A stretch of DNA of 58,495 bases from Bryobacterales bacterium (GCA_016789785.1 JAEUQE010000019.1:1-58495); one strand, 5' to 3'. Counted from the stretch's first letter, positions 44,140 through 54,422 are shown. Numbers and translations are program-made. The notes: generated by a model not told the origin, from the sequence alone.

Positions 44140-45489
44140 CTACAGCCAGTTCCAACCCTTGCGCCACTTCGGCTTCAACCACTGATTCGCTTCGGCATTG
44201 TTGGTGAACTTGCCGGCCGCGGCGTTCCATTCCAGCTTGCCCTCATACTTCATCGCGATCACGCCGAGCAGCATCCATTGTACGAACGGCCCGGCCACCG
44301 CAAAGTTTGAGCAACTCGGCTCACCGCCTTTCGCCGCGCGGATCCAGTCGCGATAGTGACCCGGCGACCGCGTCAGCAACTGCTCCGGCAGCTTGTAGTC
44401 CTTCATCTTCGCCACCGGCACCAGACGCGTATCCTCGCCGTAGCAGCCGGTGGTCACCATGCCTTTCGTGCCGATGAACACGCTGCCATTCGTATCGCTG
44501 TCGCCAAGCAACTCACCTTCCGGCACACCAGGGATGTCAGGTTGTTTGGTCAGCCCGTCGTGCCAGTAGAGCGTCACCGGACCCATGCTTCCGCGCGCGG
44601 GAAACTCGAAGCGGATCACCGTGCGTTGCGGGAACGTGTACTGGCTCTTACCTTCCTGCTTGACGCATTCGACGCTGACCGGCGCAGTCAGCCGCAGAGC
44701 CATGTTCGGCGTACCAAGGATGTGACAGGCCATGTCGCCGATCGCTCCACAGCCGAACTCCGGAAAGCCGCGCCAGTGATGTGGCGCATACGCGGGACTG
44801 TAGGGACGGAACTCCGATGGCCCAAGCCACGCGTCCCAATCGAGATGCGCCGGCACCGGAGCTTCTTTCGGCACCACATCGGGACCCTGCGGCCAATACT
44901 TCAGCGGGCGGTTCGTCCAGGCATGTACTTCCTTCACATCGCCGATCTCGCCGCTCCAGAGAATCTCGCAACACTGGCGCGCGCCTTCATTCGAATAGCC
45001 CTGATTGCCCATCTGCGTCGCGACACCGTACTTCTCCGCGGCCGAGGTCAGTTCCCGCGCTTCCCACACCGTTCGCGTCAGCGGCTTTTGACAATAGACA
45101 TGCTTGCCGCGAACCATCGCCCACATGGCCGCGGTGCCGTGGATGTGATCCGGCGCGGACACGATCACGGCGTCAATGCTCTTCTCCTTGTCGAACATGC
45201 GGCGGAAGTCCTTGTACTTCGGGACATCGGGAAACACTTTGTAGGTGCGTGCCGCGCGCTGATCATCGGGATCCACCAACGCCACGATGTTCTCGGACTT
45301 GCAGCTATTCGTGTCGGTGTAACCCTTGCCTCCCGCGCCGATCGCCGCGATGTTCAGCTTCTCATTGGGCGATTTCCAGCCCAGCCGTTTCAACGAGGGA
45401 ACGGAGTTGAAGCCAGCCGCAGGCACGGCTCCCGCAAGCAGAGATCCGAAAAAGAACCTCCGGGTAGGAGAGGATGGTTGAGTAGCCAT
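44140..45489 (-). CDS. Tat-exported Gfo/Idh/MocA oxidoreductase
   Basis: A 449-residue NAD(P)-binding enzyme with a twin-arginine signal (TRRFFFGSLLAGAVPAAGF). The Rossmann site is IAAIGAGGKG, followed by VALVDPDDQRAAR and the family EKP-like step CQKPLTRTVWEA. It probably acts on sugars in the periplasm, as in many secreted acidobacterial and bacteroidal members. The start codon is four bases from that of the opposing hydrolase gene. Confidence 0.88.
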   Translation of the reverse strand: MATQPSSPTRRFFFGSLLAGAVPAAGFNSVPSLKRLGWKSPNEKLNIAAIGAGGKGYTDTNSCKSENIVALVDPDDQRAARTYKVFPDVPKYKDFRRMFDKEKSIDAVIVSAPDHIHGTAAMWAMVRGKHVYCQKPLTRTVWEARELTSAAEKYGVATQMGNQGYSNEGARQCCEILWSGEIGDVKEVHAWTNRPLKYWPQGPDVVPKEAPVPAHLDWDAWLGPSEFRPYSPAYAPHHWRGFPEFGCGAIGDMACHILGTPNMALRLTAPVSVECVKQEGKSQYTFPQRTVIRFEFPARGSMGPVTLYWHDGLTKQPDIPGVPEGELLGDSDTNGSVFIGTKGMVTTGCYGEDTRLVPVAKMKDYKLPEQLLTRSPGHYRDWIRAAKGGEPSCSNFAVAGPFVQWMLLGVIAMKYEGKLEWNAAAGKFTNNAEANQWLKPKWRKGWNWL

Positions 45490-45493
45490 AAGA

Positions 45494-47641
45494 ATGTCTC
45501 GACTCTATTACACTCCTTTCCGCTTCGTGTTGCAGGCGCTCATTGTGGCGATGCCTTCGGCAGCGGAGGTCACCTTGCGGCACGGCGATTGGACAGTGCG
45601 CATTGATGCCGCGACGCTTGCCGTGGAGGCCGCACGATCCACATCGCGATGGACGATCTCCGATGCCGCGCTGCCTTCGTCAGAAGTGGCGGAGTTGAAA
45701 GCGTCGGCGGCCGAGGCCCGATGGAGTCTGCCGCAACACAAGCTTGCAGCCGCCGCGAGCCTTGGCAACGAAGGCCTCCGAATTGAATTGCAACGCCGGG
45801 GTCCCACGCAGATCGAATGGCCGGTACTTGCAGACATGCGAAACGCCGAGGCCGTGATCCTGCCTCTGGCGGAAGGTTTGTATGCGCCCATGAATGAGCC
45901 GCGATGGCGCACGTTTCTCGTTGAGCAATCGCCTCTTGCGATGATGCAGCAATTGTCGATGCCGATGTGGGGACTGCGCTATCGCGAGGGAACCGTCACC
46001 TACATCGCGGAGAATCCTTTCGATAACGAACTCCAGTGGGAGCAGAGCCGCGAGTCGCTTGGCATGCGGCTTCGTCATCGTGTGCCGCGCAATCAACCGG
46101 AACGCGCGCATCGCATGTTGATCCGCATCGGTGGCGATTCGCCGGTCGAGAGTGCACGGCATTTCCGCGAATGGTTTCAGTCGCGCTATGGGCTTCGCAC
46201 GCTGCGGCAGAAGGCCCAGGACTTGCCCGAAGTGGAACGTCTCTTCGGTGCGGCACACATTTATCTGTGGGCAGCGGCGTCACTCACAGCAAATGACGTG
46301 AAGGACTGGCGAGGGTTCGTGCGCGCGCTCGCCGGCAGCAAGATCCTCAGCGCGCTACCGGCCGATGCGCAGAAAGAGGTGCGCGCCGCGGCTTCCACGC
46401 CCCATGTCAGCGCGTGGCAGAAGCGCACGATTCTCGGGGCACTCGATCGCACCCCCACAGGCAACGAGTTCGAGGCATATTTCGTGCCTTCGGCGCAGCG
46501 CGGCGCGGCGATCTCGCACAAGATGCTGGACACGCTTCGATCGGCGGGTTTCGATCGCCTGTGGCTCGGCGCACCCGGCGATGAGATCGACATGGCTCGC
46601 AGGAATCCCAGCGTTGTGGAGCATGCGCGCAAGCTCGGTTATCTCTTCGCGCCTTACGATTCGTATCACAGCATTCACAGTCCCACGGAACGCGACACAT
46701 GGCCCACCGCGCAGTTCGATCGCAAGCTCTTCGACACTGGCGGCATCGTGAAAGAGGACGGAGTGATGAGCAAGGGCTTTCAGGGCAAGGGCTATTATCT
46801 GAGCCCGCTGGCCGCCGAGCCCTATGTATCGAAACGCGTGAATGCAATGCTGCGCGATGCGCCGTTCAACTCATGGTTCATCGACTGCGATGCGACGGGT
46901 GAACTCTTCGACAACTACTCGCGGCACTATCCGCACACACAGGCGCAGGACATGCAACTGCGTCAACAACGGATGGAATGGCTGGCGAAGGAGAAGCGGC
47001 TGGTCACCGGATCGGAGGGCGGCGCCTGGTTCGCGGCGAATGCGATTCACTTCGCGCACGGCATGATGACGCCGTTGTTCGGCTGGCAGGATCCGCTGCT
47101 GCGTGATCCGAAGTCGAAGCACTTCGTTGGCAAGTGGGCGCCTCCGGAAGAACCCGCGGTATTCTTCCAGCCCGTGGAGTTGCCGGCGAAATACATGGAT
47201 CTCTACTTCGATCCGCGGTATCGTCTGCCGCTGTATCAGACCGCGTTTCACGACACCGTGATCACGACGAATCACTGGCTGCTGGCGACGCGCAAACTCA
47301 CCAATGCGACGGCCGTGCGTGAGCTTCTGGAGGTGCTGTATGGCGTGCCGCCGCTCTATCATCTGAATCAGGAAAGCGCGGCGAGGATGGTGCCTGAGAT
47401 CCAGCCGCACTACCGGTTCTTCTCGCCACTGCATCGCGAGATCGCGACGCTGCCGATGACGGCGTTCGAGTGGCTGACTGCCGATCGTCTGCTGCAACGC
47501 ACCGAGTTCGGCGGGCGCGTCGAGATCGTCGCAAACTTCAGCAGCGGTGCACAGACGCATGGGGGTGCGAGCATCCCGCCGCGCAGTTTGCGGGTGCGGC
47601 GCAACGGCTCGAAGCAGGCCGATGTCTACACGCCTCGCTGA
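45494..47641 (+). CDS. Secreted glycoside hydrolase, GH101/GH129-like (candidate)
   Basis: A 715-residue exported protein with hydrophobic N-terminus (FVLQALIVAMPSAA), a beta-sandwich (about 25-200), and a barrel. FNSWFIDCDATGELFDNYS (Asp candidates) and LVTGSEGGAWFAANAIHFAHG (Glu candidate) recall the catalytic strands of endo-alpha-N-acetylgalactosaminidase-type families. A role in glycan breakdown with the divergent oxidoreductase is plausible but inferred. No carbohydrate-binding module is seen. Confidence 0.68.
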   Translation: MSRLYYTPFRFVLQALIVAMPSAAEVTLRHGDWTVRIDAATLAVEAARSTSRWTISDAALPSSEVAELKASAAEARWSLPQHKLAAAASLGNEGLRIELQRRGPTQIEWPVLADMRNAEAVILPLAEGLYAPMNEPRWRTFLVEQSPLAMMQQLSMPMWGLRYREGTVTYIAENPFDNELQWEQSRESLGMRLRHRVPRNQPERAHRMLIRIGGDSPVESARHFREWFQSRYGLRTLRQKAQDLPEVERLFGAAHIYLWAAASLTANDVKDWRGFVRALAGSKILSALPADAQKEVRAAASTPHVSAWQKRTILGALDRTPTGNEFEAYFVPSAQRGAAISHKMLDTLRSAGFDRLWLGAPGDEIDMARRNPSVVEHARKLGYLFAPYDSYHSIHSPTERDTWPTAQFDRKLFDTGGIVKEDGVMSKGFQGKGYYLSPLAAEPYVSKRVNAMLRDAPFNSWFIDCDATGELFDNYSRHYPHTQAQDMQLRQQRMEWLAKEKRLVTGSEGGAWFAANAIHFAHGMMTPLFGWQDPLLRDPKSKHFVGKWAPPEEPAVFFQPVELPAKYMDLYFDPRYRLPLYQTAFHDTVITTNHWLLATRKLTNATAVRELLEVLYGVPPLYHLNQESAARMVPEIQPHYRFFSPLHREIATLPMTAFEWLTADRLLQRTEFGGRVEIVANFSSGAQTHGGASIPPRSLRVRRNGSKQADVYTPR

Positions 47642-47656
47642 CGACTGCCGCGCGGA

Positions 47657-48802
47657 CTATTCAGGGCGTTCGCCCAGGGTCACGTTCAGCTTCACCTGAC
47701 GGCCGCCGCGATACAACGTCATCTCCACGATGTCACCGGGGCGCTTGCGGGCGAGCGAGCGAGAGAGGGCATCGGCGCGATCGGCCTTGATTCCATCAAT
47801 CGCCATGATGAGGTCGCCACCAATGCCGACTTCGGTGTTTCCGACGATGACGTAGCGCCGCGCCGGACGCAGACCCGCGCTCTCGGCCGGTGCGCCTTGC
47901 CCGATGTCCTGAATCAGCAGACCGCCCTCCGCCGGCAGTTCGAGCAACTCCGCGAGATCGCCATACACCGGCAGCACCGTCACGCCGAGCCATGGGCGGC
48001 CAAAGCGCTTGCCTGCCTGGAAGTCCTCCAGCATGGTCTTGGCGCGATTCACCGGCATCGCGAATCCGATGCCGATGTTGCCGCCAGGCCCGTAGATCGC
48101 GGTGTTGATGCCGATCACGTTGCCCTGCGAATCGAGCAGCGGTCCGCCGCTATTGCCGGGATTGATCGCGGCATCGGTCTGAATCATGCCCTCGAGTTCG
48201 CGCCCGCTCTCATCGCGCAGGCTGCGGCCCAATGAACTGATGATGCCCGTGGTGAGCGTTCCATCCAAGCCGAATGGATTGCCGATCGCGAGGACCTTCT
48301 GCCCCACTTGCAGGACATCGGAATCGCCTAACCGGAGGAACGGCAGTTTGCCCTTGGGAACGATCTTGATCAACGCGAGATCATTCGAGGGGTCACGCGC
48401 GAGCAGCGTCGCCTTATGTCGAGTTTTGTCGGCGAGTGTCACGTAGATCTCCGGCGCGCGCCCCGAAACCACATGATTGTTCGTCATGATGCGGCCGTCA
48501 CCATCCAGCAGAAAGCCCGATCCGGTCCCCGCGTCCGGCACAATCTGCCCGAACCATCCGCGACGGTAGACCGTGCTCGATATGTTCACGGTTGCCTGAT
48601 TGGCAAGCTTGTAGATGTCGACATTGTTCTGCTCGTCGGAACTCAGTCCCACCTTCGCCGACACGGTGCCGGGCTCGGAGTAGAGCGGCCCCTTCGCCGA
48701 GGTCTGCCTGAGAAAACCGGGTGGGTCCCACTTGCGGGTGGTCGTCACCCAAACAAACACGCCCGCCAACAGGGCGCCAATCAGTAGAGTGCGGGGTTTC
48801 AT
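47657..48802 (-). CDS. HtrA/DegP-type serine protease with PDZ, membrane-anchored
   Basis: A 381-residue periplasmic protease. An N-terminal anchor (TLLIGALLAGVFVWVTT) is followed by a trypsin-like domain with His in IMTNNHVVS, Asp in PSNDLALIK and Ser in NPGNSGGPLL, and one PDZ domain (about 265-380, PWLGVTVLPVYG to the end). One PDZ resembles DegS. The start overlaps the coaE stop (ATGA), so the two are co-translated. Confidence 0.93.
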   Translation of the reverse strand: MKPRTLLIGALLAGVFVWVTTTRKWDPPGFLRQTSAKGPLYSEPGTVSAKVGLSSDEQNNVDIYKLANQATVNISSTVYRRGWFGQIVPDAGTGSGFLLDGDGRIMTNNHVVSGRAPEIYVTLADKTRHKATLLARDPSNDLALIKIVPKGKLPFLRLGDSDVLQVGQKVLAIGNPFGLDGTLTTGIISSLGRSLRDESGRELEGMIQTDAAINPGNSGGPLLDSQGNVIGINTAIYGPGGNIGIGFAMPVNRAKTMLEDFQAGKRFGRPWLGVTVLPVYGDLAELLELPAEGGLLIQDIGQGAPAESAGLRPARRYVIVGNTEVGIGGDLIMAIDGIKADRADALSRSLARKRPGDIVEMTLYRGGRQVKLNVTLGERPE

Positions 48803-49404
48803 TGCGGTATGCTCCGAAGTTGCCGGAAAACCTCTAATATGAGACGCGCGGTTTCGTCCTTGGTTCCCGAAGTATCAATGACGAAGTGCGCATATTTTCG
48901 TTTGAGGGCAAGTGGCATCTGGCGGCTCAGCCGGGCGTCCACTTCCTCGCGCGACGTGCCATCGCGATGCATGGCCCGCTGAATCTGAAGCTCGGGGCTG
49001 CAGTAAGCCAGCACCAGACGGTGGTAGCTCGTGTAGCCGCCTGTCTCGATGTGGATCGCCGCTTCCACGACACCGATTCCCTTTGGATCCATGCGTTCGA
49101 AATCGCTGAGTGCCGTCGATATGCGTGCCCGCACGTGGGGATGCACCATGCTGTTCAGCAGAGCCAGCTTTTCCGGATCGTGGAATACGATCGCCGCCAG
49201 CTTTCGACGGTCGATTTGCCCTTCTTCCATCAGGATACCGCTACCGAACTGTTCGACGACAGCGGGATAGGCCTCGCCTCCGGGGGCCAGCACACGATGC
49301 CCGATTTCATCGGCCTGAATCAAATGGCATCCGTGCTCCGCCAGCACGCGGCCGGCGAAGCTCTTGCCCGAGGCCAAACCTCCTGTGAGTGCGACGCGCA
49401 ACAT
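48799..49404 (-). CDS. coaE: Dephospho-CoA kinase
   Basis: A 201-residue enzyme of the last step of coenzyme A synthesis. The Walker A loop is GGLASGKS (8-15), followed by IQADEIGHRVL and VVEAAIHIETG. Standard length. It overlaps the HtrA gene by four bases. Upstream to 49547 lies a 143-base gap without a gene I can support. Confidence 0.93.
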   Translation of the reverse strand: MLRVALTGGLASGKSFAGRVLAEHGCHLIQADEIGHRVLAPGGEAYPAVVEQFGSGILMEEGQIDRRKLAAIVFHDPEKLALLNSMVHPHVRARISTALSDFERMDPKGIGVVEAAIHIETGGYTSYHRLVLAYCSPELQIQRAMHRDGTSREEVDARLSRQMPLALKRKYAHFVIDTSGTKDETARLILEVFRQLRSIPQ

Positions 49405-49547
49405 AGCGAACGCCCACAGTCTAACACGCGTCTACGACTCCCAAACCCAGCGGCCGCCGGCCATGGTGCGCTTGCGCAAGTTGCCGTCACCAGCATTCGA
49501 TACGGCGTGCTGAATTGAGAAGAAGCTTCCAGGAGACTGCGACGACG

Positions 49548-49757
49548 CTAGTGCGGGCGGTTCTTGCGAATGGATTCGAGGATTTGATCGAGCGTCAAGT
49601 CCTTCTGCCACTGCTCGCGGTCACGAGTGTAGTCGCCCGTCCCGGACCGGTTCAAGCGCAGGAACCGGGCGAGGCCATCGGGTCCCAATTCGCGCTGCAG
49701 GAGGTCAAGGGCGTGCCGTTCAAATTGCTCGTCCGTCAGTTCGTCGATGGCGATCAT
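49548..49757 (-). CDS. Small protein, 69 residues, unknown function
   Basis: A 69-residue acidic/basic helical protein ([20 protein letters not shown], then RELGPDGLARFLRL, GTGDYTRDREQW and LTLDQILESIRKN). It resembles short conserved genes seen in cyanobacteria and Acidobacteriota; some lie beside toxin-like genes, but I cannot assign a system here. The start at ATG 49757 has GGGAG eight bases upstream. A longer frame from 50000 is discarded as antisense-like. Confidence 0.65.
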   Translation of the reverse strand: MIAIDELTDEQFERHALDLLQRELGPDGLARFLRLNRSGTGDYTRDREQWQKDLTLDQILESIRKNRPH

Positions 49758-49939
49758 AGCCCTTGCTCCCTGATCCAAGATAGCGGACTTTGCGCGGGAA
49801 TTCGAGGATTGCCCAGCTTCCGGGCGGTCCGCTTCAGCAATCGGGCCCTCTCGAAGCCGGTGATGAGTTCTTCCGCCGCAAACAGGGCTGACGCCAGCGG
49901 CCCCCCGAGGAGGGCGCGGCGGCTGAGTTGCATGGCCAT
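49754..49939 (-). CDS. Short Tat-signal-like protein (uncertain)
   Basis: About 61 residues, beginning [20 protein letters not shown], a twin-arginine-like leader, then a basic tail ending SWIREQGL. It overlaps the start of the 69-residue gene (ATGA), which supports translation. No family is recognised. It could be a relic of an exported enzyme. The start is uncertain (49939 or 49933). Confidence 0.4.
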   Translation of the reverse strand: MAMQLSRRALLGGPLASALFAAEELITGFERARLLKRTARKLGNPRIPAQSPLSWIREQGL

Positions 49940-49989
49940 CCCAGTATCGTTGCACGATCCGGCGGGATGTAGGACCATATGGCGACACG

Positions 49990-50871
49990 ATGAACATCAA
50001 CGAGATCGTCCGCCAATTCGAAGCCGCGCGAAGCGTAACTCCAAGATCGGCGATCCAAGCGGCGGTCGCCCAGCGCGAAGAGGTAACTCCCGCGCTGCTG
50101 GCGATTCTCGAGCGCGTGATCGAAGATCAGGAATCCCTGGAGAGTGATTCGTTCGCGCACTGGATCGCAATCGTACTGCTTGCCGAGTTCCGGGAGACTC
50201 GCGCGTATCCCCTCGTGGTGAAGCTCATGTCACTTCCGCAGGAGGAAGTCGAAGGTCTGTTCGGTGATTTCGTTACCGAGCACCTCCATCGCGTCCTTGC
50301 GTCCATCAGTGGGGGAGACACTTCCGGAATTCGGGCGCTCATCGAGAACCCGCAGTGTGGCGAATTTGTGAGATGGGCCGCGATTGACAGTCTGGTGATC
50401 CTGGTATCGAACGGCTTAGCCGATCGAGATGAAATCATCAGCTATTTCGCAACACTGTTCCGCGGCGGTCTTGAGCGCGAGTACTCCGCTGTGTGGGATG
50501 GACTCACGGCAGCAGCGGTGAGCCTGTACCCGGAGGAGTTGTCCGACGACATCAAGAGAGCATACGCAGACGAGTTGGTCGATCCGGTATCCGTTGAATT
50601 CGAAGAAGTAGCAGAGGCCCTCTCCCTCGGCAGGGAAGCGGTCCTTGCGCGGACTGGATCGAGTGAGTTCCACCGAATGATCGACAGTGCACTGCAGGAA
50701 ATCCCGTCCTGGTGGTGGTTCCCCGATGAACGCCCCGGTGACGAGTGGATTCCGGCGTTGGCGGATCGGCCACCAAGTCCACCGGTACAGCGCATCGTCA
50801 AGAAAGTTGGCCGCAACGAACCTTGTCCTTGCGGCAGCGGCAAAAAGTACAAGAAGTGCTGCGCACAATAA
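49990..50871 (+). CDS. DUF1186-type protein with SEC-C zinc motif
   Basis: A 293-residue soluble protein. The all-helical body (HEAT-like helices, about 1-220) matches DUF1186-type proteins. The C-terminal [18 protein letters not shown] is the SEC-C zinc motif found at the end of SecA and in many uncharacterised proteins. Its function is unknown. The ATG at 49990 leaves about 50 bases to the divergent small gene. Confidence 0.85.
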   Translation: MNINEIVRQFEAARSVTPRSAIQAAVAQREEVTPALLAILERVIEDQESLESDSFAHWIAIVLLAEFRETRAYPLVVKLMSLPQEEVEGLFGDFVTEHLHRVLASISGGDTSGIRALIENPQCGEFVRWAAIDSLVILVSNGLADRDEIISYFATLFRGGLEREYSAVWDGLTAAAVSLYPEELSDDIKRAYADELVDPVSVEFEEVAEALSLGREAVLARTGSSEFHRMIDSALQEIPSWWWFPDERPGDEWIPALADRPPSPPVQRIVKKVGRNEPCPCGSGKKYKKCCAQ

Positions 50872-50972
50872 TTGCGGCCCGCGCGCCTCCCAAGAACAGA
50901 CGCAAAGAAACCCGCGGATGCGGTAACACCCGCGGGTCAAGGTTTGGCGGCTGAAGGCCCGGCCAGCTTCGA

Positions 50973-53900
50973 TCAGAAGTAGAACTTCAGACCAAACTGC
51001 ATGTTGCGTGGGCCGACGCCGCTACGCAACCCCGTGATCTGGCCGAAATTCACTGCACCGAAGGACAACGCCGGGTCGCCGAACATAGGAGTGTTGGTGA
51101 CGTTGGTCGCTTCCAGACGAACCTCGAAGCGCTTGCCTTCTCCCACCGGAACGCTCTTCAGCAAGGCGGCATCGAGCGTGGTGATGCCGGGTCCGCGATA
51201 GTTCAGATTGCGAGGTGCACTACCGGGCACATCAGGCCCCGGTTGCGAAAACGCCGCCCGATTGAAGTAGTCGTTGATGCGATCCTGAACGCGGCCGGAG
51301 GTGCTCGGGTCACCGATCAGGTTCGGCCGCTGCGTGCCATCCCAAATGGTGCCACCTGCCTGCTGAACGTGCAGCGGCATGCCACTCTGAATCAGAGCCA
51401 TTCCGCTCACATCCCAGCCGCCCAGGAACCAGTTGGCAACACGGTTCATGTTCGAGAAGAGCGCCCGGTTGCGTCCGAACGGCAGTTCCCAGTTGCCCGT
51501 AATGACCACGCGGTGTGCGATGTCATGCGAGGACAGCGAACGTTCCCCGCGCAGATCCCAGATGTTCTGCAGCGCCGTGGATCCGCCCAGCCAGGCCACG
51601 TTGCCCGAACTGTGCGACACATCGTCAATCATCTTCGACCACGTGTAGTGAGCGAGCGCCGTCAACCCCTTGCTGAAGCGCTTCTCCCACTTGATCTGCA
51701 TCGCGTGATACACCGAGTTGCCGCGCGCAGGTTCCGCCGTGCCCGAACCGGTACCGTCGAAATGCGGCATTGGACGAAGCAGGCGGAAGCGTTGCGCCGT
51801 CTGACCCGCAAGCTGCGAGCGCGCATCCGTAATCTGCCCGGCGAACGGATTCGGAACCTGCGCATTCAAGGCCGTCCGGCCCAGCGGCCAGTAGATGGGA
51901 TTCAGTGGCGAGAGCGTGGTGAGCGGCATGAAGAGATGCACGCCGCGGCTGCCCGTGTAGTTCAACTCCAACACGGACTGCAGAGGCAGTTCGCGCTGAA
52001 TGGAGAAATTCCAGGAGTGATACTCGGGGTTGCGGTTCCAATCGCGAACAATCGTACCGACACCGAGGCCCAGCAACGTCGCGTCGCCTTGCGCGCGGCC
52101 CGGCGGTTGCAGAATGCCATCGGGGAACGGATTGTTCAAGCGGCGATTCAACGTCGCATTGCCGTCGGTGGTCCACACCACCGGCGAATTGATGGTGAAG
52201 CCCGTGCCCGGCCGGCCGAACACCGTCGCACGCGAGAGCTGATAGAACAAACCGTAGCCACCGCGAATGGACGTCTTCGAGTTCAGCGCATAGGCGAAAC
52301 CCACGCGCGGAGCCCAGTTGTTCATATCCGCGTCAAACGGCGAGCGCTGGTCATCGTCCACGAAACGGATCACACCACGTGTATCGAGACCGGGCGCACG
52401 CACCGGACTCTGCGCATCCAGATCCCAGAAGCTGTAGCGGTTTTGCAGTTCCCAGCGCGGTACGTCGAAGTCGTAACGCAGACCGAGATTCAGGGTCAGC
52501 TTGCGGGTAACCTTCCAATCGTCCTGGAAGAAGAAGCCCCAGTAGGCCGACCGCGAGAACGCCTTCGGCTCGATGTGGTACTCGCTGCCGGTGGACCAAC
52601 CAAGCAGCATCGTCGCAAGTCCGTTGCCCTCATTGGCAGGGCATGTGAAGCGATCGCGGCAGGTCACGCCCCGTCCGAAATTGAAACGTCCTGAGGGATT
52701 GCCAGGCTGATTATAGTCGAGGAAGTTGTACCGGCTCTCGCCTCCGAACTTCATGTTATGTCCGCCGACCACTTTGGAGAACTGTCCCGACCAGTGATGG
52801 ACACCCTCTTGCCGGTCCATGATCCAGAACGGCTCCGTACCGAACTCCTGGAAGCCTTCGGGAGCAAAGCGCGGGAAGATGCGATGGGTAGCGGTCTCCA
52901 GCATGTTGCGAGGCAGACCAAGCTGCGTCAGATCAAAGGTGCCTTCCAGGGGATTGCGCGTGAAGTTGGAATAGGTCAGCCCGTAGCGGAAGGTGAGCAG
53001 ACTGGTGGCGCTGAACACGCGTGTATAGTCCGCCACGATGGAGTGCGTGCGAGTACGATTCGGGCCGCCGGTCCAATAGGCCGGATTGCCCGCGCCGAAC
53101 AGATTCGGATTCGTCCCGTCGGCACGGATGTTGCTGTAGCGTCCGCTGAGGCGGTTGTTCGGATTGAAGTTGTGATCACCCTTGGCGTTGATCTGGTGGC
53201 TGTTGCTGGGGTTGATGCCTTGACCGAACCAGTTGGCAGTCTGCGTGAAAGGCGCGCCAGCCTGATTGGGCGCGGGCAGGAAGCTCAACGCGCGCAACGA
53301 CACAGGATCCATCATGCTGCGCGGAATGAGATTCCCGGCGAAGGGACGGCGCTCGATGACTCCCGCCGCATTGGTGGCGGTATCGAACGGATTGTGAACC
53401 GTCATCAATTGACCGGCCGCATTGAAGGTCTGCGAGAAGTCACCGTTGCGCTGGAGCTGCGTCGGAAGGCTGATCACCGCGCTGGTGGGGCTTTCCTGAC
53501 GCGTGTACTCCCATCCGCCAAAGAAGAACGTCTTGTTCCTGATCACCGGGCCGCCGAGCACACCGCCCACCTGGTCGCGCCGGAACAGGGGAATGGCCCG
53601 GCCGGCGCGGTTCGAAAACCAGTCGTTGGCATTCAGATCGTTGTCGCGAAGGAAGTAGTATCCGGTACCGTGGAAATCATTGGTGCCTGAGCGCGTGACC
53701 ATGTTCACCACCGCACTGCCCGTCTGGCCGTACTCGGCGGAGAAGAAGTTGGTCTGCATCTTGAATTCCTGCACCACGTCGATGGAGGGCGAGAACTTCA
53801 GGTCGGAGACGCCCGAGTTCTGTTCCACCGTGGTCACGGTCACACCGTCGACGAGGACGTCGGATGTGGAGTTGCGCGAACCGTTGGCTACGAAGTTGGT

Positions 53901-54422
53901 ATTGTTGTCACCGCGCCGGCCGCCAGACCCGACCACGCCGGGCGTCAGGTAGGCCAGCGAAATCGAGTTGCGAGCAAGGTTCGGCAACTGCAGAATGTAG
54001 CGGTTTTCGATCACCTGACCGAGATTGGCGATGGTGGTGTTTACCAGCGACGCCGCGTCGGCCACTTCCACAGTGGTCGACACGTCGCCGACCTGCAGCT
54101 TCGCGTCCACCGTGGCTTGGTCCTGGACGGCAAGCGTAAACCGTCCGCTCATGAACCGCTTGAAGCCGGGGGCCTCCACGCTGAGCGTGTAGCTGCCTGG
54201 AGGAAGCGCCGACACCACAAATCGGCCGGTTTCGTCGGTGGTTGAGGAGAAGGTTGTACCGCGGTCCACACTGGTGACCACGATCTTCGCGTTGGCGACG
54301 GCGGCAACGGACTCATCGGTGACCGTGCCGCGTACACCCGCCGTAAAGGATTGAGAGAAAGCACTGATGGCTGCCAGCGAGAGAAGCAGACCATACACGA
54401 TCAATCTACAGAGATTCATCAT
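50973..54422 (-). CDS. TonB-dependent receptor, Oar-like
   Basis: A 1149-residue outer-membrane receptor of the large acidobacterial type. Signal peptide (to about residue 24), then a carboxypeptidase-regulatory-like beta domain (about 25-110: FTAGVRGTVTDESVAAV), a plug (about 120-260: SGGRRGDNNTNFVANGSRNS), and a long 22-stranded barrel ending in MQFGLKFYF with the C-terminal Phe. The ligand is unknown; in this group often glycans or peptides. The start at 54422 has GAGGTGAT upstream, and a TATAAT lies about 100 bases before it. Confidence 0.92.
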   Translation of the reverse strand: MMNLCRLIVYGLLLSLAAISAFSQSFTAGVRGTVTDESVAAVANAKIVVTSVDRGTTFSSTTDETGRFVVSALPPGSYTLSVEAPGFKRFMSGRFTLAVQDQATVDAKLQVGDVSTTVEVADAASLVNTTIANLGQVIENRYILQLPNLARNSISLAYLTPGVVGSGGRRGDNNTNFVANGSRNSTSDVLVDGVTVTTVEQNSGVSDLKFSPSIDVVQEFKMQTNFFSAEYGQTGSAVVNMVTRSGTNDFHGTGYYFLRDNDLNANDWFSNRAGRAIPLFRRDQVGGVLGGPVIRNKTFFFGGWEYTRQESPTSAVISLPTQLQRNGDFSQTFNAAGQLMTVHNPFDTATNAAGVIERRPFAGNLIPRSMMDPVSLRALSFLPAPNQAGAPFTQTANWFGQGINPSNSHQINAKGDHNFNPNNRLSGRYSNIRADGTNPNLFGAGNPAYWTGGPNRTRTHSIVADYTRVFSATSLLTFRYGLTYSNFTRNPLEGTFDLTQLGLPRNMLETATHRIFPRFAPEGFQEFGTEPFWIMDRQEGVHHWSGQFSKVVGGHNMKFGGESRYNFLDYNQPGNPSGRFNFGRGVTCRDRFTCPANEGNGLATMLLGWSTGSEYHIEPKAFSRSAYWGFFFQDDWKVTRKLTLNLGLRYDFDVPRWELQNRYSFWDLDAQSPVRAPGLDTRGVIRFVDDDQRSPFDADMNNWAPRVGFAYALNSKTSIRGGYGLFYQLSRATVFGRPGTGFTINSPVVWTTDGNATLNRRLNNPFPDGILQPPGRAQGDATLLGLGVGTIVRDWNRNPEYHSWNFSIQRELPLQSVLELNYTGSRGVHLFMPLTTLSPLNPIYWPLGRTALNAQVPNPFAGQITDARSQLAGQTAQRFRLLRPMPHFDGTGSGTAEPARGNSVYHAMQIKWEKRFSKGLTALAHYTWSKMIDDVSHSSGNVAWLGGSTALQNIWDLRGERSLSSHDIAHRVVITGNWELPFGRNRALFSNMNRVANWFLGGWDVSGMALIQSGMPLHVQQAGGTIWDGTQRPNLIGDPSTSGRVQDRINDYFNRAAFSQPGPDVPGSAPRNLNYRGPGITTLDAALLKSVPVGEGKRFEVRLEATNVTNTPMFGDPALSFGAVNFGQITGLRSGVGPRNMQFGLKFYF

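Noticed and set aside
49432..49540. Minus-strand text ending NLRKRTMAGGRWVWES and a stop, like the C-terminus of an amidohydrolase
   Set aside because: Only about 30 codons look protein-like and nothing upstream in the frame continues it, so it is too short to call a relic.
51243..52694. 483-codon plus-strand ORF in the TonB receptor
   Set aside because: Composition is dominated by Arg/His/Gln; it is the complement of the receptor barrel.
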